DNA of 64,000 bases from Insolitispirillum peregrinum (GCF_900156605.1 NZ_FTOA01000004.1:62001-126000), one strand, 5' to 3'; shown: positions 46,136 through 55,622, counted from the stretch's first letter. The notes: generated by a model from the sequence alone, not told the origin. Translations and numbers: made by a program.

Positions 46136-47202
46136 AAAAACACCCCCCACGGGCGTGGGGAAGACGTGATGATCGGGGCGGGGCCGATGTCGAGGATAGA
46201 AACACCCCCACGGGCGTGGGGAAGACAAGAGGAACTGATTGCGCTGATCCAACGCAACAGAAACACCCCCACGGGCGTGGGGAAGACTGTCGCGGAGGCC
46301 CCCTCCTACCTCTCGGGCTAGAAACACCCCCACGGGCGTGGGGAAGACAAGACAAGAAGATGGAAAAGATCATTGCGGCGAGAAACACCCCCACGGGCGT
46401 GGGGAAGACTTGATCAGTGGGGCGAGGGCATCAAGCGGGCGGGAAACACCCCCACGGGCGTGGGGAAGACCCCTCTCCAGGGCGCTTTGCTCCCGCCAAG
46501 CCGGAAACACCCCCACGGGCGTGGGGAAGACTGTAATCTGACCGCTCCATCACTGCCCGTACCGGAAACACCCCCACGGGCGTGGGGAAGACCGCCCATC
46601 AACTTTATCGTCTGGGCTTTGACTAGAAACACCCCCACGGGCGTGGGGAAGACTTCGATGTCCATCACGTCCTCCTCCCACGCTTGGAAACACCCCCACG
46701 GGCGTGGGGAAGACTCTGCCATCTTGGGGAAAGATGCCTGAAAAATGGAAACACCCCCACGGGCGTGGGGAAGACTGGATCACCACCCGCCGACCGAGAG
46801 ACGGCACGGAAACACCCCCACGGGCGTGGGGAAGACCGCACAAACCAAGCGCGGCTTTGCTCTCGACGGGAAACACCCCCACGGGCGTGGGGAAGACTCG
46901 GTGTAAAGATCGGTGCCGACCGGAACGAGGGAAACACCCCCACGGGCGTGGGGAAGACCGGCCCCATCGAACCGCACTTGCGCAACACCGGGAAACACCC
47001 CCACGGGCGTGGGGAAGACGTGCCGTATCAGAGCTGGAGGCGTCAATTCCTGGAAACACCCCCACGGGCGTGGGGAAGACACCCCTGCCACCACCAAGGC
47101 GGCGGTGCAGACAGAAACACCCCCACGGGCGTGGGGAAGACGAGACAGCACCCTTTAGCTCGGTCTGGATCGAGGAAACACCCCCACGGGCGTGGGGAAG
47201 AC
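46136..47202 (-). CRISPR. Type I-E CRISPR array, 18 repeats, 17 spacers
   Basis: 29-bp repeats with 32-bp spacers; every repeat end is exactly 61 bp from the next (46165 to 47202). On the transcribed (minus) strand the repeat is GTCTTCCCCACG, CCC, GTGGGGGTGTTTC plus one variable base, with a CCCCAC/GTGGGG hairpin typical of I-E repeats. The leader lies at the right (47203-47327), so the newest spacer is at about 47142-47173. The leader-distal repeat (46136-46165) is degenerate, with an extra C. All spacers look distinct; no target is visible in this window. Confidence 0.97.
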
Positions 47203-47327
47203 ACCTATAAAATGTGTCAGAACAACGAACGTCAATCTATATTTTGTGTTTTCCGGTATTCAAGGGTTTTGCATTTCTGGGGATAAAACGGCGAAAGTAT
47301 CGCAAAACTGAGACAGCTTTTCTCACA
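47203..47327 (-). promoter_or_regulatory. CRISPR leader with promoter
   Basis: 125 bp, AT-rich, between cas2 and the array. On the minus strand TTGACG (47235-47230), 17 bp, TTTTAT (47212-47207). Transcription would begin at the first repeat. No integration-host-factor site was assigned. Confidence 0.7.
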
Positions 47328-47624
47328 TCACCGCAGAATGTCGATAGATATTGTTTCAACGACCAACTGCAACCCTGACAGTCGGGTTACATCCTTGCTG
47401 GTCGCCCCCCAAGTCCGAATTTCGTAACCCGGAGGTTTCGGCAAGGAGCGGAAACACAGAAGTCCTGCTTCTGGTGGACAATGTCGGAACAAATCGTCCA
47501 GAATTTCCAGTGCCACGGCATCTTTGACACCCGACACAAACACATTGGCCCGAGGTTCAATGAACCACAGCTTCATACGCCCCCGCACGGCTGGCGGCAG
47601 GTTATTTGCGACGACGACGAGCAT
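47328..47624 (-). CDS. cas2: Type I-E Cas2
   Basis: 98 aa from the ATG at 47624, 23 bases inside the cas1 end. MLVVVANNLPPAVRGRMKLW, FIEPRANVFVSG and PPGYEIRTWGATSKDVTRLS are I-E Cas2 blocks. It dimerises as the scaffold of the Cas1-Cas2 spacer integrase. Upstream in-frame codons belong to cas1. Confidence 0.93.
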   Translation of the reverse strand: MLVVVANNLPPAVRGRMKLWFIEPRANVFVSGVKDAVALEILDDLFRHCPPEAGLLCFRSLPKPPGYEIRTWGATSKDVTRLSGLQLVVETISIDILR

Positions 47625-48477
47625 TGTCCAGCCACAGCAAGGTTGTGATGTCACGGGAAACAACAGCCAGCAGGTCCATTTCCACAGCACGTTCGCGGAA
47701 CGCCGCAGATACTTTGGCACGGTCATACCGTCCGGCCAGATCACTGGTTTGCTGGAATGCCAAATCTATGCACAAATGCTCCTTATACAAATCCGCCATG
47801 TCATAAATGAAAGGTAACGGACTGCCCGAGTGGATAAAGCCGATATGGGGAGAGTACCCCATACTGTGAACGACAGCGCACAGGATGCCATACAGGGCCG
47901 CGTTGGTCGCGGTCAGGATCTGGTTGGTGACGTCGCTCAGCTGGAAATTTCCGGGTGTGAAATTACGTCCTGCCCACCCGACCTTATATTCCTCGGCCTT
48001 GGCCTGGTACAGTTGTTTGACTCGATAGCCCTCCATCCCCATCATCTCTTTCAGGGTTTTCCCCTGAAGGTCAGCATCGGGAAACCGGGTGGCGTACATG
48101 GCCCGCGCTACCTCCAGTGAATCTGCCGGATTGCTGGCAAGGGCTATCTGTTGTTTCAGATTCCGGCTGTCTGCGGTTGGCAAATGACCTGCAGCATAAA
48201 ACAACAGGCAGTCTTCGCCAACCCAGCTCAAGGAACAGTTCGCCGCCACGGTGGTTTTGACCGCTTCATGCGTTACCGATGTTCCCGGCCCCAGCATCAG
48301 ACAATTCAGCGTTGCCACGGGCAGGGGCAAAACCTGTCCCGTGGCATCAATCCATTTGACGCTGCTGTCATCCACCTCCAGACGGCCACGCTCCAGATAC
48401 AGAAAGGGGTAGCGGTCCTTGACCTGAGGCAGCGTTTCCCGGGTGATTTTGAGCAATAAACGCTGCCCGTCAGCCAT
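47602..48477 (-). CDS. cas1: Type I-E Cas1 integrase
   Basis: 291 aa. Metal ligands match those of E. coli Cas1: Glu in MGMEGYRVKQLY, His in IGFIHSGSPLPF, and two Asp in IYDMADLYKEHL. It inserts new spacers at the leader end. ATGA overlap with cas5e upstream. Confidence 0.95.
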   Translation of the reverse strand: MADGQRLLLKITRETLPQVKDRYPFLYLERGRLEVDDSSVKWIDATGQVLPLPVATLNCLMLGPGTSVTHEAVKTTVAANCSLSWVGEDCLLFYAAGHLPTADSRNLKQQIALASNPADSLEVARAMYATRFPDADLQGKTLKEMMGMEGYRVKQLYQAKAEEYKVGWAGRNFTPGNFQLSDVTNQILTATNAALYGILCAVVHSMGYSPHIGFIHSGSPLPFIYDMADLYKEHLCIDLAFQQTSDLAGRYDRAKVSAAFRERAVEMDLLAVVSRDITTLLWLDNARRRRK

Positions 48478-49199
48478 CAGACCTCTCCTCGCGGATCAAA
48501 AATGGTCACCAGACGATCACGGTACCGCTTTTGTTGCCCGAACTGCAGCGGCACATCGTTCAGGCGGATCACCGTATCCCCTTCCTGCTCACCCTGTTCG
48601 ACCCGGAACGAGCAGGCCCGTTGCCTGTCGGTGGCCAACGCCTCGGCAGCATCGCGGGCAGCCTTGGCATCGGGAAAAACACCCTGATAGATGAATTCGG
48701 TCGGAGGACAGTTTTTCCGCCCCAGATACAAGTCCCACACCGGATCCTGCAAGGCCTGTGCGGCATCGGCGATATCCGCCGCCGTTCCTTGCAGCAGCAC
48801 GGCAAAGGCCATGTCCTGAACATAATAGCGGTAAGTGATTTTGGTCCCGCCACCAACAGCCTTACCACCATCACTCTTCTTGGGAATCAGCAGGTTCTGC
48901 CATGGGTTTTGATCGTCGTACCCGCTGCCGACCATGTGGAAATCACACAACAGCGGCAAGCGGGGACGCGCGGCCCCCCGGGAATCCCGGGGGGTATAGG
49001 CCAGCACCTGTAAATCCTTGTCTGCCCAGCGGGCCAACCATTCGGTTTGAGCCCCCCCAGCCCCCAGCGCGCAGGCCAGCAGACCCAGCACGCCAGACTT
49101 GGTCGGGAAGTCGAGACTGTCCCGGCGTCCGAAACGGGAGTCATGCCCCCAGGACTGCAACGGAGCCTCTAGCCATAGCAAAAGGTAGGGATCCCCCAT
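48477..49199 (-). CDS. cas5: Cas5e (CasD), Cascade crRNA 5'-handle subunit
   Basis: 240 aa from the ATG at 49199, which has AAGGTGA upstream; a GTG at 49214 overlapping the cas7 stop is possible. LLLWLEAPLQSWGHDSRFGR, RDSLDFPTKSGVLGLLACAL and YYVQDMAFAVLLQG are family blocks. It caps the 5' handle of the crRNA. Confidence 0.93.
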   Translation of the reverse strand: MGDPYLLLWLEAPLQSWGHDSRFGRRDSLDFPTKSGVLGLLACALGAGGAQTEWLARWADKDLQVLAYTPRDSRGAARPRLPLLCDFHMVGSGYDDQNPWQNLLIPKKSDGGKAVGGGTKITYRYYVQDMAFAVLLQGTAADIADAAQALQDPVWDLYLGRKNCPPTEFIYQGVFPDAKAARDAAEALATDRQRACSFRVEQGEQEGDTVIRLNDVPLQFGQQKRYRDRLVTIFDPRGEV

Positions 49200-49210
49200 T
49201 ACGTCACCTT

Positions 49211-50242
49211 TCACTGCACGTGGTTTTGCAGGGCTTGTACCAGATCATCAATGCTGAAAGTCTCATCCAGCCCCCAGTCATAGCAGCCGAGCTTGCCAAA
49301 CAACGAGCCGGACAGGCGTTCTTTTTTATCCAGATAGGTTGTCAGGGCTTCGATGCTGGGCGCGGCATAGCCGTCGCCTTTGGCTTTCACCGGCGCATCG
49401 AACGGCACCTGCAAACGCTGCCCCCGCCGGACCAGAACACGGGCAAAGTCCCACGGGCTTGCCCCGGACTGGGTGGTCTGGCGAGCCGCCGGAACGGCTT
49501 GATACAGGGCGTATGTAAAGGCGGCAATGGCCGTGCGGATATCATCCGGCTCCATGCTGGCCGCCAGTTGCCCCAGATCAAGGCTGATATAGCGGTAGTA
49601 GGTTGCCGAATTGAATTCCAGCGTCCCCATGTGCGCTGCGCCCGGCTCTTCGGCCTGATCATCCAGCGCGGTGAAGAAGTCGATTTCGTTGCTGACCTTG
49701 TGGGTCGACAAGGCGTGAGAGAAGCAGGCCGCCGCTTCGATGTTCATATCGGCAGCTTTGGCCACCATGCGGCCAAACAGCGCGATATCAAGTGCGTCGG
49801 TCGCGGGAGTGAGCGCCTTTTTCGCCCGCTTGGCCAGCTCTTTATCCTTCAGCTTGTCAGCCTCGAAGCCAACCTCGGCAGCATAGGCTGCCAGACTGGC
49901 GGCCTCGCTGTCACTGATGAACAGCAGGGTATCATCACTGAGCAGGTCAGCGATTTTCGTACCACAAGCCTCGGCCTGCTCGGCAGAGGCTCCGGCCTGT
50001 TCGCAGGCGGTGCGGAACAGCGGCGCAACGTGCTTGGTGCGGCTGGCCAGTTTGACGCCAAAATCCTGCAGCGCCAGACGGACCTGCCGTTTCCAGCATT
50101 GCGAGCTGACCCGGGCGCGGGTAACGCCGCCGACCACCGCCGTCTTGGGTGCCCCGACATCATCGCGGTTCAGGCAGGTCACCGGGAATGATTGCAGAAT
50201 ATGGTACTCGATACGGATTTTCTGATACGGATTGGACACCAT
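49211..50242 (-). CDS. cas7: Cas7e (CasC), Cascade backbone subunit
   Basis: 343 aa. IRIEYHILQSFPVTCLNRDD, then GGVTRARVSSQCWKRQVR is the classic Cas7e start. Several copies coat the crRNA spacer. It lies 14 bp from cas6e. Confidence 0.94.
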   Translation of the reverse strand: MVSNPYQKIRIEYHILQSFPVTCLNRDDVGAPKTAVVGGVTRARVSSQCWKRQVRLALQDFGVKLASRTKHVAPLFRTACEQAGASAEQAEACGTKIADLLSDDTLLFISDSEAASLAAYAAEVGFEADKLKDKELAKRAKKALTPATDALDIALFGRMVAKAADMNIEAAACFSHALSTHKVSNEIDFFTALDDQAEEPGAAHMGTLEFNSATYYRYISLDLGQLAASMEPDDIRTAIAAFTYALYQAVPAARQTTQSGASPWDFARVLVRRGQRLQVPFDAPVKAKGDGYAAPSIEALTTYLDKKERLSGSLFGKLGCYDWGLDETFSIDDLVQALQNHVQ

Positions 50243-50256
50243 AAGGCTTCCCCTGA

Positions 50257-50901
50257 TTACGAAAACAGATCGTTGGCGAGCGGAACCAGTTGCAGAAGAC
50301 CGCAGCCAAAGGCTCGGCCCCGACCAATTCCGCGTTGGAAACTTTGCTGGAACAGATCAGCGTCGGTCACCGTCAAGGTGCCCTGCACGGTCGCCCGGGC
50401 AATTGTGACTGGCTGCTGCCCCTTACCTCGAAATTGCAAGACATCGGCGGTGCTGACCGTCAGGCCATCCGCGTCCGCCGCAAATCCCCATGACCGGGCA
50501 GCGGCCTGACAAAACCACTCGGCAATGTCGTGGCGCTGGCGCACTGGAACCAGTTTGCGACTGGCACTGTCCCGGCGGGTGGGGTTGATCACCACCTCGA
50601 AACGATAGCGGGAGTGATTGAGAAACCCTGCCGGAACGGGCTTGCTGTCCAGCTCGCCCCATTCGCCCAGTTTTTCGGGCTGAGGTGAACGGTCAGACAG
50701 GATCAGGATCTTGCGTCCCCGCGCGTCCCCTCCCTTGTCGGCAAACAGAATACCGCTGGGGGTGCTGCCTTGTTTGGCGGCATCATCACGGACATCCGGA
50801 AACAGGCTGTAAATCACCCGGTGCAAGGAATAGGGATCGGTAATCCGCAGCGCCTGAACAGCGGCGCGGTCCAGCCGCAGAACGGCAGCAATCATGCTCA
50901 T
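50257..50901 (-). CDS. cas6e: Cas6e (CasE) crRNA-processing endonuclease
   Basis: 214 aa from the ATG at 50901 (ATGA overlap with cse2). ITDPYSLHRVIYSLFPD carries the likely catalytic His, and GIGRGRAFGCGLLQLVPL is the terminal Gly-rich loop. It cleaves the repeat hairpin to make mature crRNA. In E. coli this gene follows cas5; here it lies between cse2 and cas7. Confidence 0.93.
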   Translation of the reverse strand: MSMIAAVLRLDRAAVQALRITDPYSLHRVIYSLFPDVRDDAAKQGSTPSGILFADKGGDARGRKILILSDRSPQPEKLGEWGELDSKPVPAGFLNHSRYRFEVVINPTRRDSASRKLVPVRQRHDIAEWFCQAAARSWGFAADADGLTVSTADVLQFRGKGQQPVTIARATVQGTLTVTDADLFQQSFQRGIGRGRAFGCGLLQLVPLANDLFS

Positions 50902-51440
50902 ACTGCAGCCTCCGACGGAACAGTCCGGTAGTATTCCTGCGCCCAGCGGGCCTGGATACGCTGGCGATCTGCCTCGAACCACCGCAATTGCCGCAGCAGG
51001 GTGGCAAAATCCAGCCGGGCCACTCCCTTGCTGGCAATCAGGGCCAGAACAGGGCGCAGAACGCGGCAGACCTCGATCAGGGAATCACAGGACAGCAAAC
51101 GCAGCAGGCGCGCTTTGCCTGCCCCCTCTGGCTCGTTGTCGTAACAGGACAGCAAAGCCGTCCCCAGTCCGGCATTGCCGTTTCCAGCCTGATCGCTTTT
51201 GCAGATGGCAGCCGCAATCAGGGCCAGAGGAGCACGGTCCCGGTCCTGTTCCAGATTACACCCAAAGCGGACCAGAAAATCCCAGCACTGGTATTCCGTT
51301 CCGGGGTTGTCTGCCCGCCGCAGCCGGGCGGCCAGTCCCTTGTTTGTCGCACGCAGATCAAACACCGCCTGCACAAAACTGCTGTCGCGGTCTTTCACCG
51401 GCTGATCACCGGTACTGGTGTGCTGCTGGGGGAGTTCCAT
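50898..51440 (-). CDS. casB: Cse2 (CasB/Cas11e), Cascade small subunit
   Basis: 180 aa from the ATG at 51440 (AAGGGA upstream). All-helical, with TEYQCWDFLVRFGCNLEQDR and CDSLIEVCRVLRPVLALIAS. A GTG/ATG pair at 51497/51494 overlapping the cse1 stop is an alternative start adding 18-19 residues. It stabilises the R-loop as a dimer. Confidence 0.9.
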   Translation of the reverse strand: MELPQQHTSTGDQPVKDRDSSFVQAVFDLRATNKGLAARLRRADNPGTEYQCWDFLVRFGCNLEQDRDRAPLALIAAAICKSDQAGNGNAGLGTALLSCYDNEPEGAGKARLLRLLSCDSLIEVCRVLRPVLALIASKGVARLDFATLLRQLRWFEADRQRIQARWAQEYYRTVPSEAAV

Positions 51441-51493
51441 ACCCGTTATCCCTTTAGCTTCAGAAAACAACATTGTAGCGGCAACCCTTGCCA

Positions 51494-52996
51494 TCACCGG
51501 CCTTTACGAGCCTTTTCACGATTGAACAGGGGGGCTTTGGGACGGGCCTTGGCCCATGCATCAAGCTGTCGGGCTGTGTCCTGAGGGCAAAAGCCATCAA
51601 AAGACTGCAGCGCGCATTCGGTAAAGACCCTGTGGAGAGAGGAAAGAGCCTGTGCTTTTTCTTCGCCCGCATAACAGGCGTACAGCAAGTCCTGAAAATG
51701 CCTTTCACACAACTGCCAATACAGCTCGGAAGCCTTGGCAGCCCGGCTTTTTCCATCAACCTTCAATTCAGTGCAATATCTGGATACGGACGAATAAACA
51801 ATCCGGCTGACCGCATCCAGGGCTTCCATTTCGGCTTTCAGTTCCTGGAATCCGACGTCATCATTTACGTTGGGCGGCAGGGTTACATCGCTTTCAACAA
51901 AATCGTCCGCGCCAGATACATACTGCTCGCCTGCATTGCTGCTGACCCGCAATCCACCAGACCACAAACGGATTGGTATCCCCGCTTGCACGGCACGCCC
52001 CATGCCGGTCTGCACCTGACGGCAGAACATGGCGTCCCCGGCGTTCATGAACCCCAGCAACGCCGTCACGCTGCGCCATGGTCTTTTTTGTGGATCAACC
52101 CACAGAATGGCAGGCTTTTTTCCTGTCAACAGCGCGGTGGTGGTCGGATCAGTCACACCATCCTTGTAGCCCGGATGCAGAACACCTTCGGAGTAATGCA
52201 GCCCATTTTCGGTCAACAGACAAAACCGGCACAGCGGAACCAGCCGCCCCATCAGGGACTGCACCAATCCACGGGCCACATCACAATCTTCACCGGTTGG
52301 CATGGCTTCCCACGGAGCGACACCCACGCCCCTCGGGAACATCTGACTGCGCGCAATCCCATCATGTGTCATCAGGTTCAGCAGCACCGTATCCTGAAGG
52401 CTCGGGCCCTCGATAAACGAGTGAAGAGCCCCCAGAAATTCAACGCTTGGCCCTGCTTTTCCTGTCGAAGGTTTTCCCTTGTCATTCTGCTTGCGCCGAT
52501 ACCCCGCAGACAGAACCACACTGTTGTCGGTCTTTTTTCCCCCCAGAGCGAACCCCATCTGGGTAATCAGCAAGACCGCTCGTTCCGCATCGGACAGTGG
52601 GCGTTCGATCTGTGTTGCTAGCAGAACGGTGGTGTTCCCGGTCGAAACGTCAGGAAGAATGGCACCATATGGTTGCAGCGCGGCCCCCTTGATGGTCGGC
52701 ATCTGCAAAAATGGCCGGTCTCCGCACAGAAAGAAGGCATCGTGGTGAGCCGCCAGATACTCCCGGCACTGCGCGGCCAGCCCTGCCGCCGTCAGACCCT
52801 GCCAGGCGGCTTCGTCGGCGGGGGTCTGGGCCGCCTGAGCAATCGCCATCAGCAGCTTGAACAGGGCTATTTTCTCAATCGGAGTTCCCCCGATTGTCCC
52901 CAACCCCGGATCGGAAAACAAGGCCAGCAGGCTGACCCGCCCGGCACCAGCCACCGGGATCCACGGTTCATCGATCAAATTGAAATGGTTTGTCAC
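51494..52996 (-). CDS. casA: Cse1 (CasA/Cas8e), PAM-recognising large subunit
   Basis: 500 aa, the usual length. NHFNLIDEPWIPVAGAGRVS, FFLCGDRPFLQMPTIKG and SVEFLGALHSFIEGPSLQDT are family blocks. It reads the PAM and recruits Cas3. 9 bp after cas3. Confidence 0.94.
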   Translation of the reverse strand: MTNHFNLIDEPWIPVAGAGRVSLLALFSDPGLGTIGGTPIEKIALFKLLMAIAQAAQTPADEAAWQGLTAAGLAAQCREYLAAHHDAFFLCGDRPFLQMPTIKGAALQPYGAILPDVSTGNTTVLLATQIERPLSDAERAVLLITQMGFALGGKKTDNSVVLSAGYRRKQNDKGKPSTGKAGPSVEFLGALHSFIEGPSLQDTVLLNLMTHDGIARSQMFPRGVGVAPWEAMPTGEDCDVARGLVQSLMGRLVPLCRFCLLTENGLHYSEGVLHPGYKDGVTDPTTTALLTGKKPAILWVDPQKRPWRSVTALLGFMNAGDAMFCRQVQTGMGRAVQAGIPIRLWSGGLRVSSNAGEQYVSGADDFVESDVTLPPNVNDDVGFQELKAEMEALDAVSRIVYSSVSRYCTELKVDGKSRAAKASELYWQLCERHFQDLLYACYAGEEKAQALSSLHRVFTECALQSFDGFCPQDTARQLDAWAKARPKAPLFNREKARKGR

Positions 52997-53005
52997 GACG
53001 TATCC

Positions 53006-55573
53006 TTATTCCCGCTCTTCAACGCGATAGCCAAAATCGCTGTCATACCGCAGCCTCAGGTCCGGATGAGCCGGTCCGCCACCCAGTGCGGACAGAACCC
53101 CATCGTCGCCAATCACCGCCACACGCACCAACGCCTCGGGGGCGTCCGGCATCCCGAGATAAAAACACTGTCCCAATCCATGAGACGCCAAGGCCCGGAC
53201 GGGCATTGCCGTGGGGGCATGATGGTGTGGCACGCGAACGACAGACAGCATCAGGCGCGCAGCCAACTGGCGCCACCCCTGGCGATCCATATCCCGCAAG
53301 CGGTGAGGAATTTCGACCCGGGAACCATCTGGCAACAGGCACACGGAGACAGCCCCGACTGCCCGCAGGCTTTGCACCAGCAGGACATCACACGTTTCAA
53401 TATCAGAAAAGCGGGTTCGCGCGGTTGTATCCGACTGGACAGGCTCGTCATCGACCAGCGTCAGGCGGGCCATCTGGCGCAATGCCCGCCGTCCTTTTCT
53501 GGTGCGGGTTCCATGTTCCAGCTCGTCAAACCAGCGAGCCATTGGCCCTTGCTCTGTCCGGGTGGCATAGGTGCGATCAACCAGAGAACGGATGTCATCC
53601 GGCAAGCAGACGTCCCGCAGGTCATGCCACACCTCCAATGACCGACATAACACATATGGGCTGTAAACCGCCGCAGTCGGACCAAATGCTGCCGCAGGGG
53701 TTTCGATGGCACGGGGCAGGTCCGGCACCAGCAGCAAAACGGTACAGTCAGTCCCAACCGGGCGCGGGGTATCGCGGTGACGCCAGAGCCGCCCCAATCG
53801 CTGGAGCAGCATGTCGGTCGGCGCAAAGCGGCTCACCAGAAAATCGGCGTCGATATCCAGCGACTGCTCAACCACCTGGGTGCCAATCAGAATGCGTCCA
53901 CAGCGGGATCGTTGTGATCGACCATCCTTGCCAAAGATTTTCACCCATTCCGCTTCGGATGCCTGTCGATCCGACTGAAGATAACGGGAATGCAGCAGAC
54001 CACAGTCAATGCCCTGACTTCTGGCGCGGGCTGCCAGGCTTTTAAATCGTTGCTGTGCCTCGGCGACGGTGTTTTCGACCCACAAGACCTGCTGCCCCTC
54101 CGCAGCACGGTTCAAGGCCTCCTCAAGTGCAACAGCATCATCCGTGCAGGAAACAACCGTCACCCGCGAGGCTGGTGGTGTCGGCAAGGGAATTTCACGG
54201 ACAGGGCCATCATTCGGGCAGGCCGTAATCAACGGATATGCCGCCTGAGCCACAGCCGTTCCCAGAATGTCTGCCCGCCGGTCTTGCGTCAGGGTGGCGC
54301 TCAACACGATCACCGTCGCCCCCCATTGGCGCAAGGCGGTTACCAGCGTATCCAGCAGCACACCGGTATAGGCGTCATAGCTGTGGACTTCGTCCAGAAT
54401 GACGACTTTTCCGGCCAGACCAAAGGCCCTGACCGCACCATGGTTGACATTCATTACCGCCATCAAGGCTTGATCGAGCGTTCCCACGGCAAACGGGGCC
54501 AGCAACCCCCGTTTGCGATGGTCAAACCAGCTTCCTCCCGGCTGGGCCTCTTCCCCCATTCGGGTATCGGTCAACCAGGCTTGCCCATGCAGCAGCAAAG
54601 CCCGTCGCGGCTGCCCATCCGGCAGAATTGCCGTCAAAAAATCCCGGAAGCGCTCGTAAATCTTGTTGGATGTCAGTTGTGTTGGCAGGGCAAAATAAAC
54701 GCCTTCAGCCTGACCACTCTGGAGCATTTGATAGGCCGCGTACAGGGCGGCTTCGGTCTTGCCGAGGCCCATCGGAGCTTCGAGAACATACACTCCGGGC
54801 GAGGCAACACAGGCAGAAAAAGCCTGCTGGACCGGGTTGGGCGAAAAGCCGAACAGGTCTTCAAATTTCAGCCCCATCCGCACGGACAGGGGGTGAAAAC
54901 CAGCTTCGTCAACCGCCTGTGAAATGACACCTTCCCAATCGGATGCCGGGTCTTCAAACAGGTCTCCCGATCCGATCCAGTCCGCAACTGTCGTGAATCC
55001 GGTCAATAACCGTGCCTGCCACATATCCGTGACCACTGGCTCATCCACGCTCAGGGCCGTGCGTAAGGCCTGAACCAGTTGGACACGTTGCTCTTGCCAT
55101 GCAGGCCCGCCAAAAATCTCGGCCGATGCCGTATAATTTTGCGCATTGGGATAAAAGCCGTGGTGCTGTCCGATAATGGCAGGGCCATATCCTGCCATTC
55201 CCATTCCACGCGCTGCGACCATGCCAACCGTCGCATGGCCTCCCCACCCCTGTTCCAAAGCCGGATTAATTCCCGGCAACGCCACCAGATCATTTGGAAC
55301 GGTACAGGCCTGACGTATTTTTTCGTAAAAGAAAGGGCTGACTTTGCCAATGTCATGCTCGGCGGCTTGCGTTTCTGCCCCCGGCACGGCAATCACCCGG
55401 CGGCGAGTCATCAGCTCACGCGCCACCAGCCCGACAATAAGGCAATGCTGATAGACGGTGCGCCCGACAGAGGTTTCTCCTGACGGGGTTACATAGGTCT
55501 TTGCCGGGCATTGAAAGCAGGAAACCGCGTCAGCATTGCCTTGAGGGCTTTTTCGTGCGGGAGGCAATCTCAT
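53006..55573 (-). CDS. cas3: Cas3 HD nuclease-helicase
   Basis: 855 aa. The HD domain has YQHCLIVGLVAREL (His43) and AAEHDIGKVSPFF (His73-Asp74), then IIGQHHGFYP. The helicase has Walker A EAPMGLGKTEAAL near 265, DEVH in VVILDEVHSYDAY near 390, and SAT in VIVLSATLTQDRR near 424. The conserved motif VI region is RLGRLWRHRD. It unwinds and degrades DNA after Cascade binding. All key motifs are present. First gene of the cas operon. Confidence 0.95.
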   Translation of the reverse strand: MRLPPARKSPQGNADAVSCFQCPAKTYVTPSGETSVGRTVYQHCLIVGLVARELMTRRRVIAVPGAETQAAEHDIGKVSPFFYEKIRQACTVPNDLVALPGINPALEQGWGGHATVGMVAARGMGMAGYGPAIIGQHHGFYPNAQNYTASAEIFGGPAWQEQRVQLVQALRTALSVDEPVVTDMWQARLLTGFTTVADWIGSGDLFEDPASDWEGVISQAVDEAGFHPLSVRMGLKFEDLFGFSPNPVQQAFSACVASPGVYVLEAPMGLGKTEAALYAAYQMLQSGQAEGVYFALPTQLTSNKIYERFRDFLTAILPDGQPRRALLLHGQAWLTDTRMGEEAQPGGSWFDHRKRGLLAPFAVGTLDQALMAVMNVNHGAVRAFGLAGKVVILDEVHSYDAYTGVLLDTLVTALRQWGATVIVLSATLTQDRRADILGTAVAQAAYPLITACPNDGPVREIPLPTPPASRVTVVSCTDDAVALEEALNRAAEGQQVLWVENTVAEAQQRFKSLAARARSQGIDCGLLHSRYLQSDRQASEAEWVKIFGKDGRSQRSRCGRILIGTQVVEQSLDIDADFLVSRFAPTDMLLQRLGRLWRHRDTPRPVGTDCTVLLLVPDLPRAIETPAAAFGPTAAVYSPYVLCRSLEVWHDLRDVCLPDDIRSLVDRTYATRTEQGPMARWFDELEHGTRTRKGRRALRQMARLTLVDDEPVQSDTTARTRFSDIETCDVLLVQSLRAVGAVSVCLLPDGSRVEIPHRLRDMDRQGWRQLAARLMLSVVRVPHHHAPTAMPVRALASHGLGQCFYLGMPDAPEALVRVAVIGDDGVLSALGGGPAHPDLRLRYDSDFGYRVEERE

Positions 55574-55592
55574 GTGACTGCGTCGCCAATAT

Positions 55593-55622
55593 ATAATAAA
55601 CGGAGAAATGCATTGATGTCAG
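55593..55622 (-). promoter_or_regulatory. Candidate promoter of the cas operon
   Basis: On the minus strand CTGACA (55622-55617), 18 bp, TATTAT (55598-55593). It predicts a start about 13 nt before the cas3 ATG. The surrounding 100 bp are unusually AT-rich. Confidence 0.5.

Noticed and set aside
46166-47173. Self-targeting spacers
   Set aside because: Reading each spacer against nearby genes showed no evident match; a proper search is needed and I make no claim.
46054-47286. Several ORFs on both strands with repeated KHPHGRGED or SSPRPWGCF peptides
   Set aside because: They are translations of the CRISPR repeats; the 61-bp period makes the peptide pattern recur every three units.
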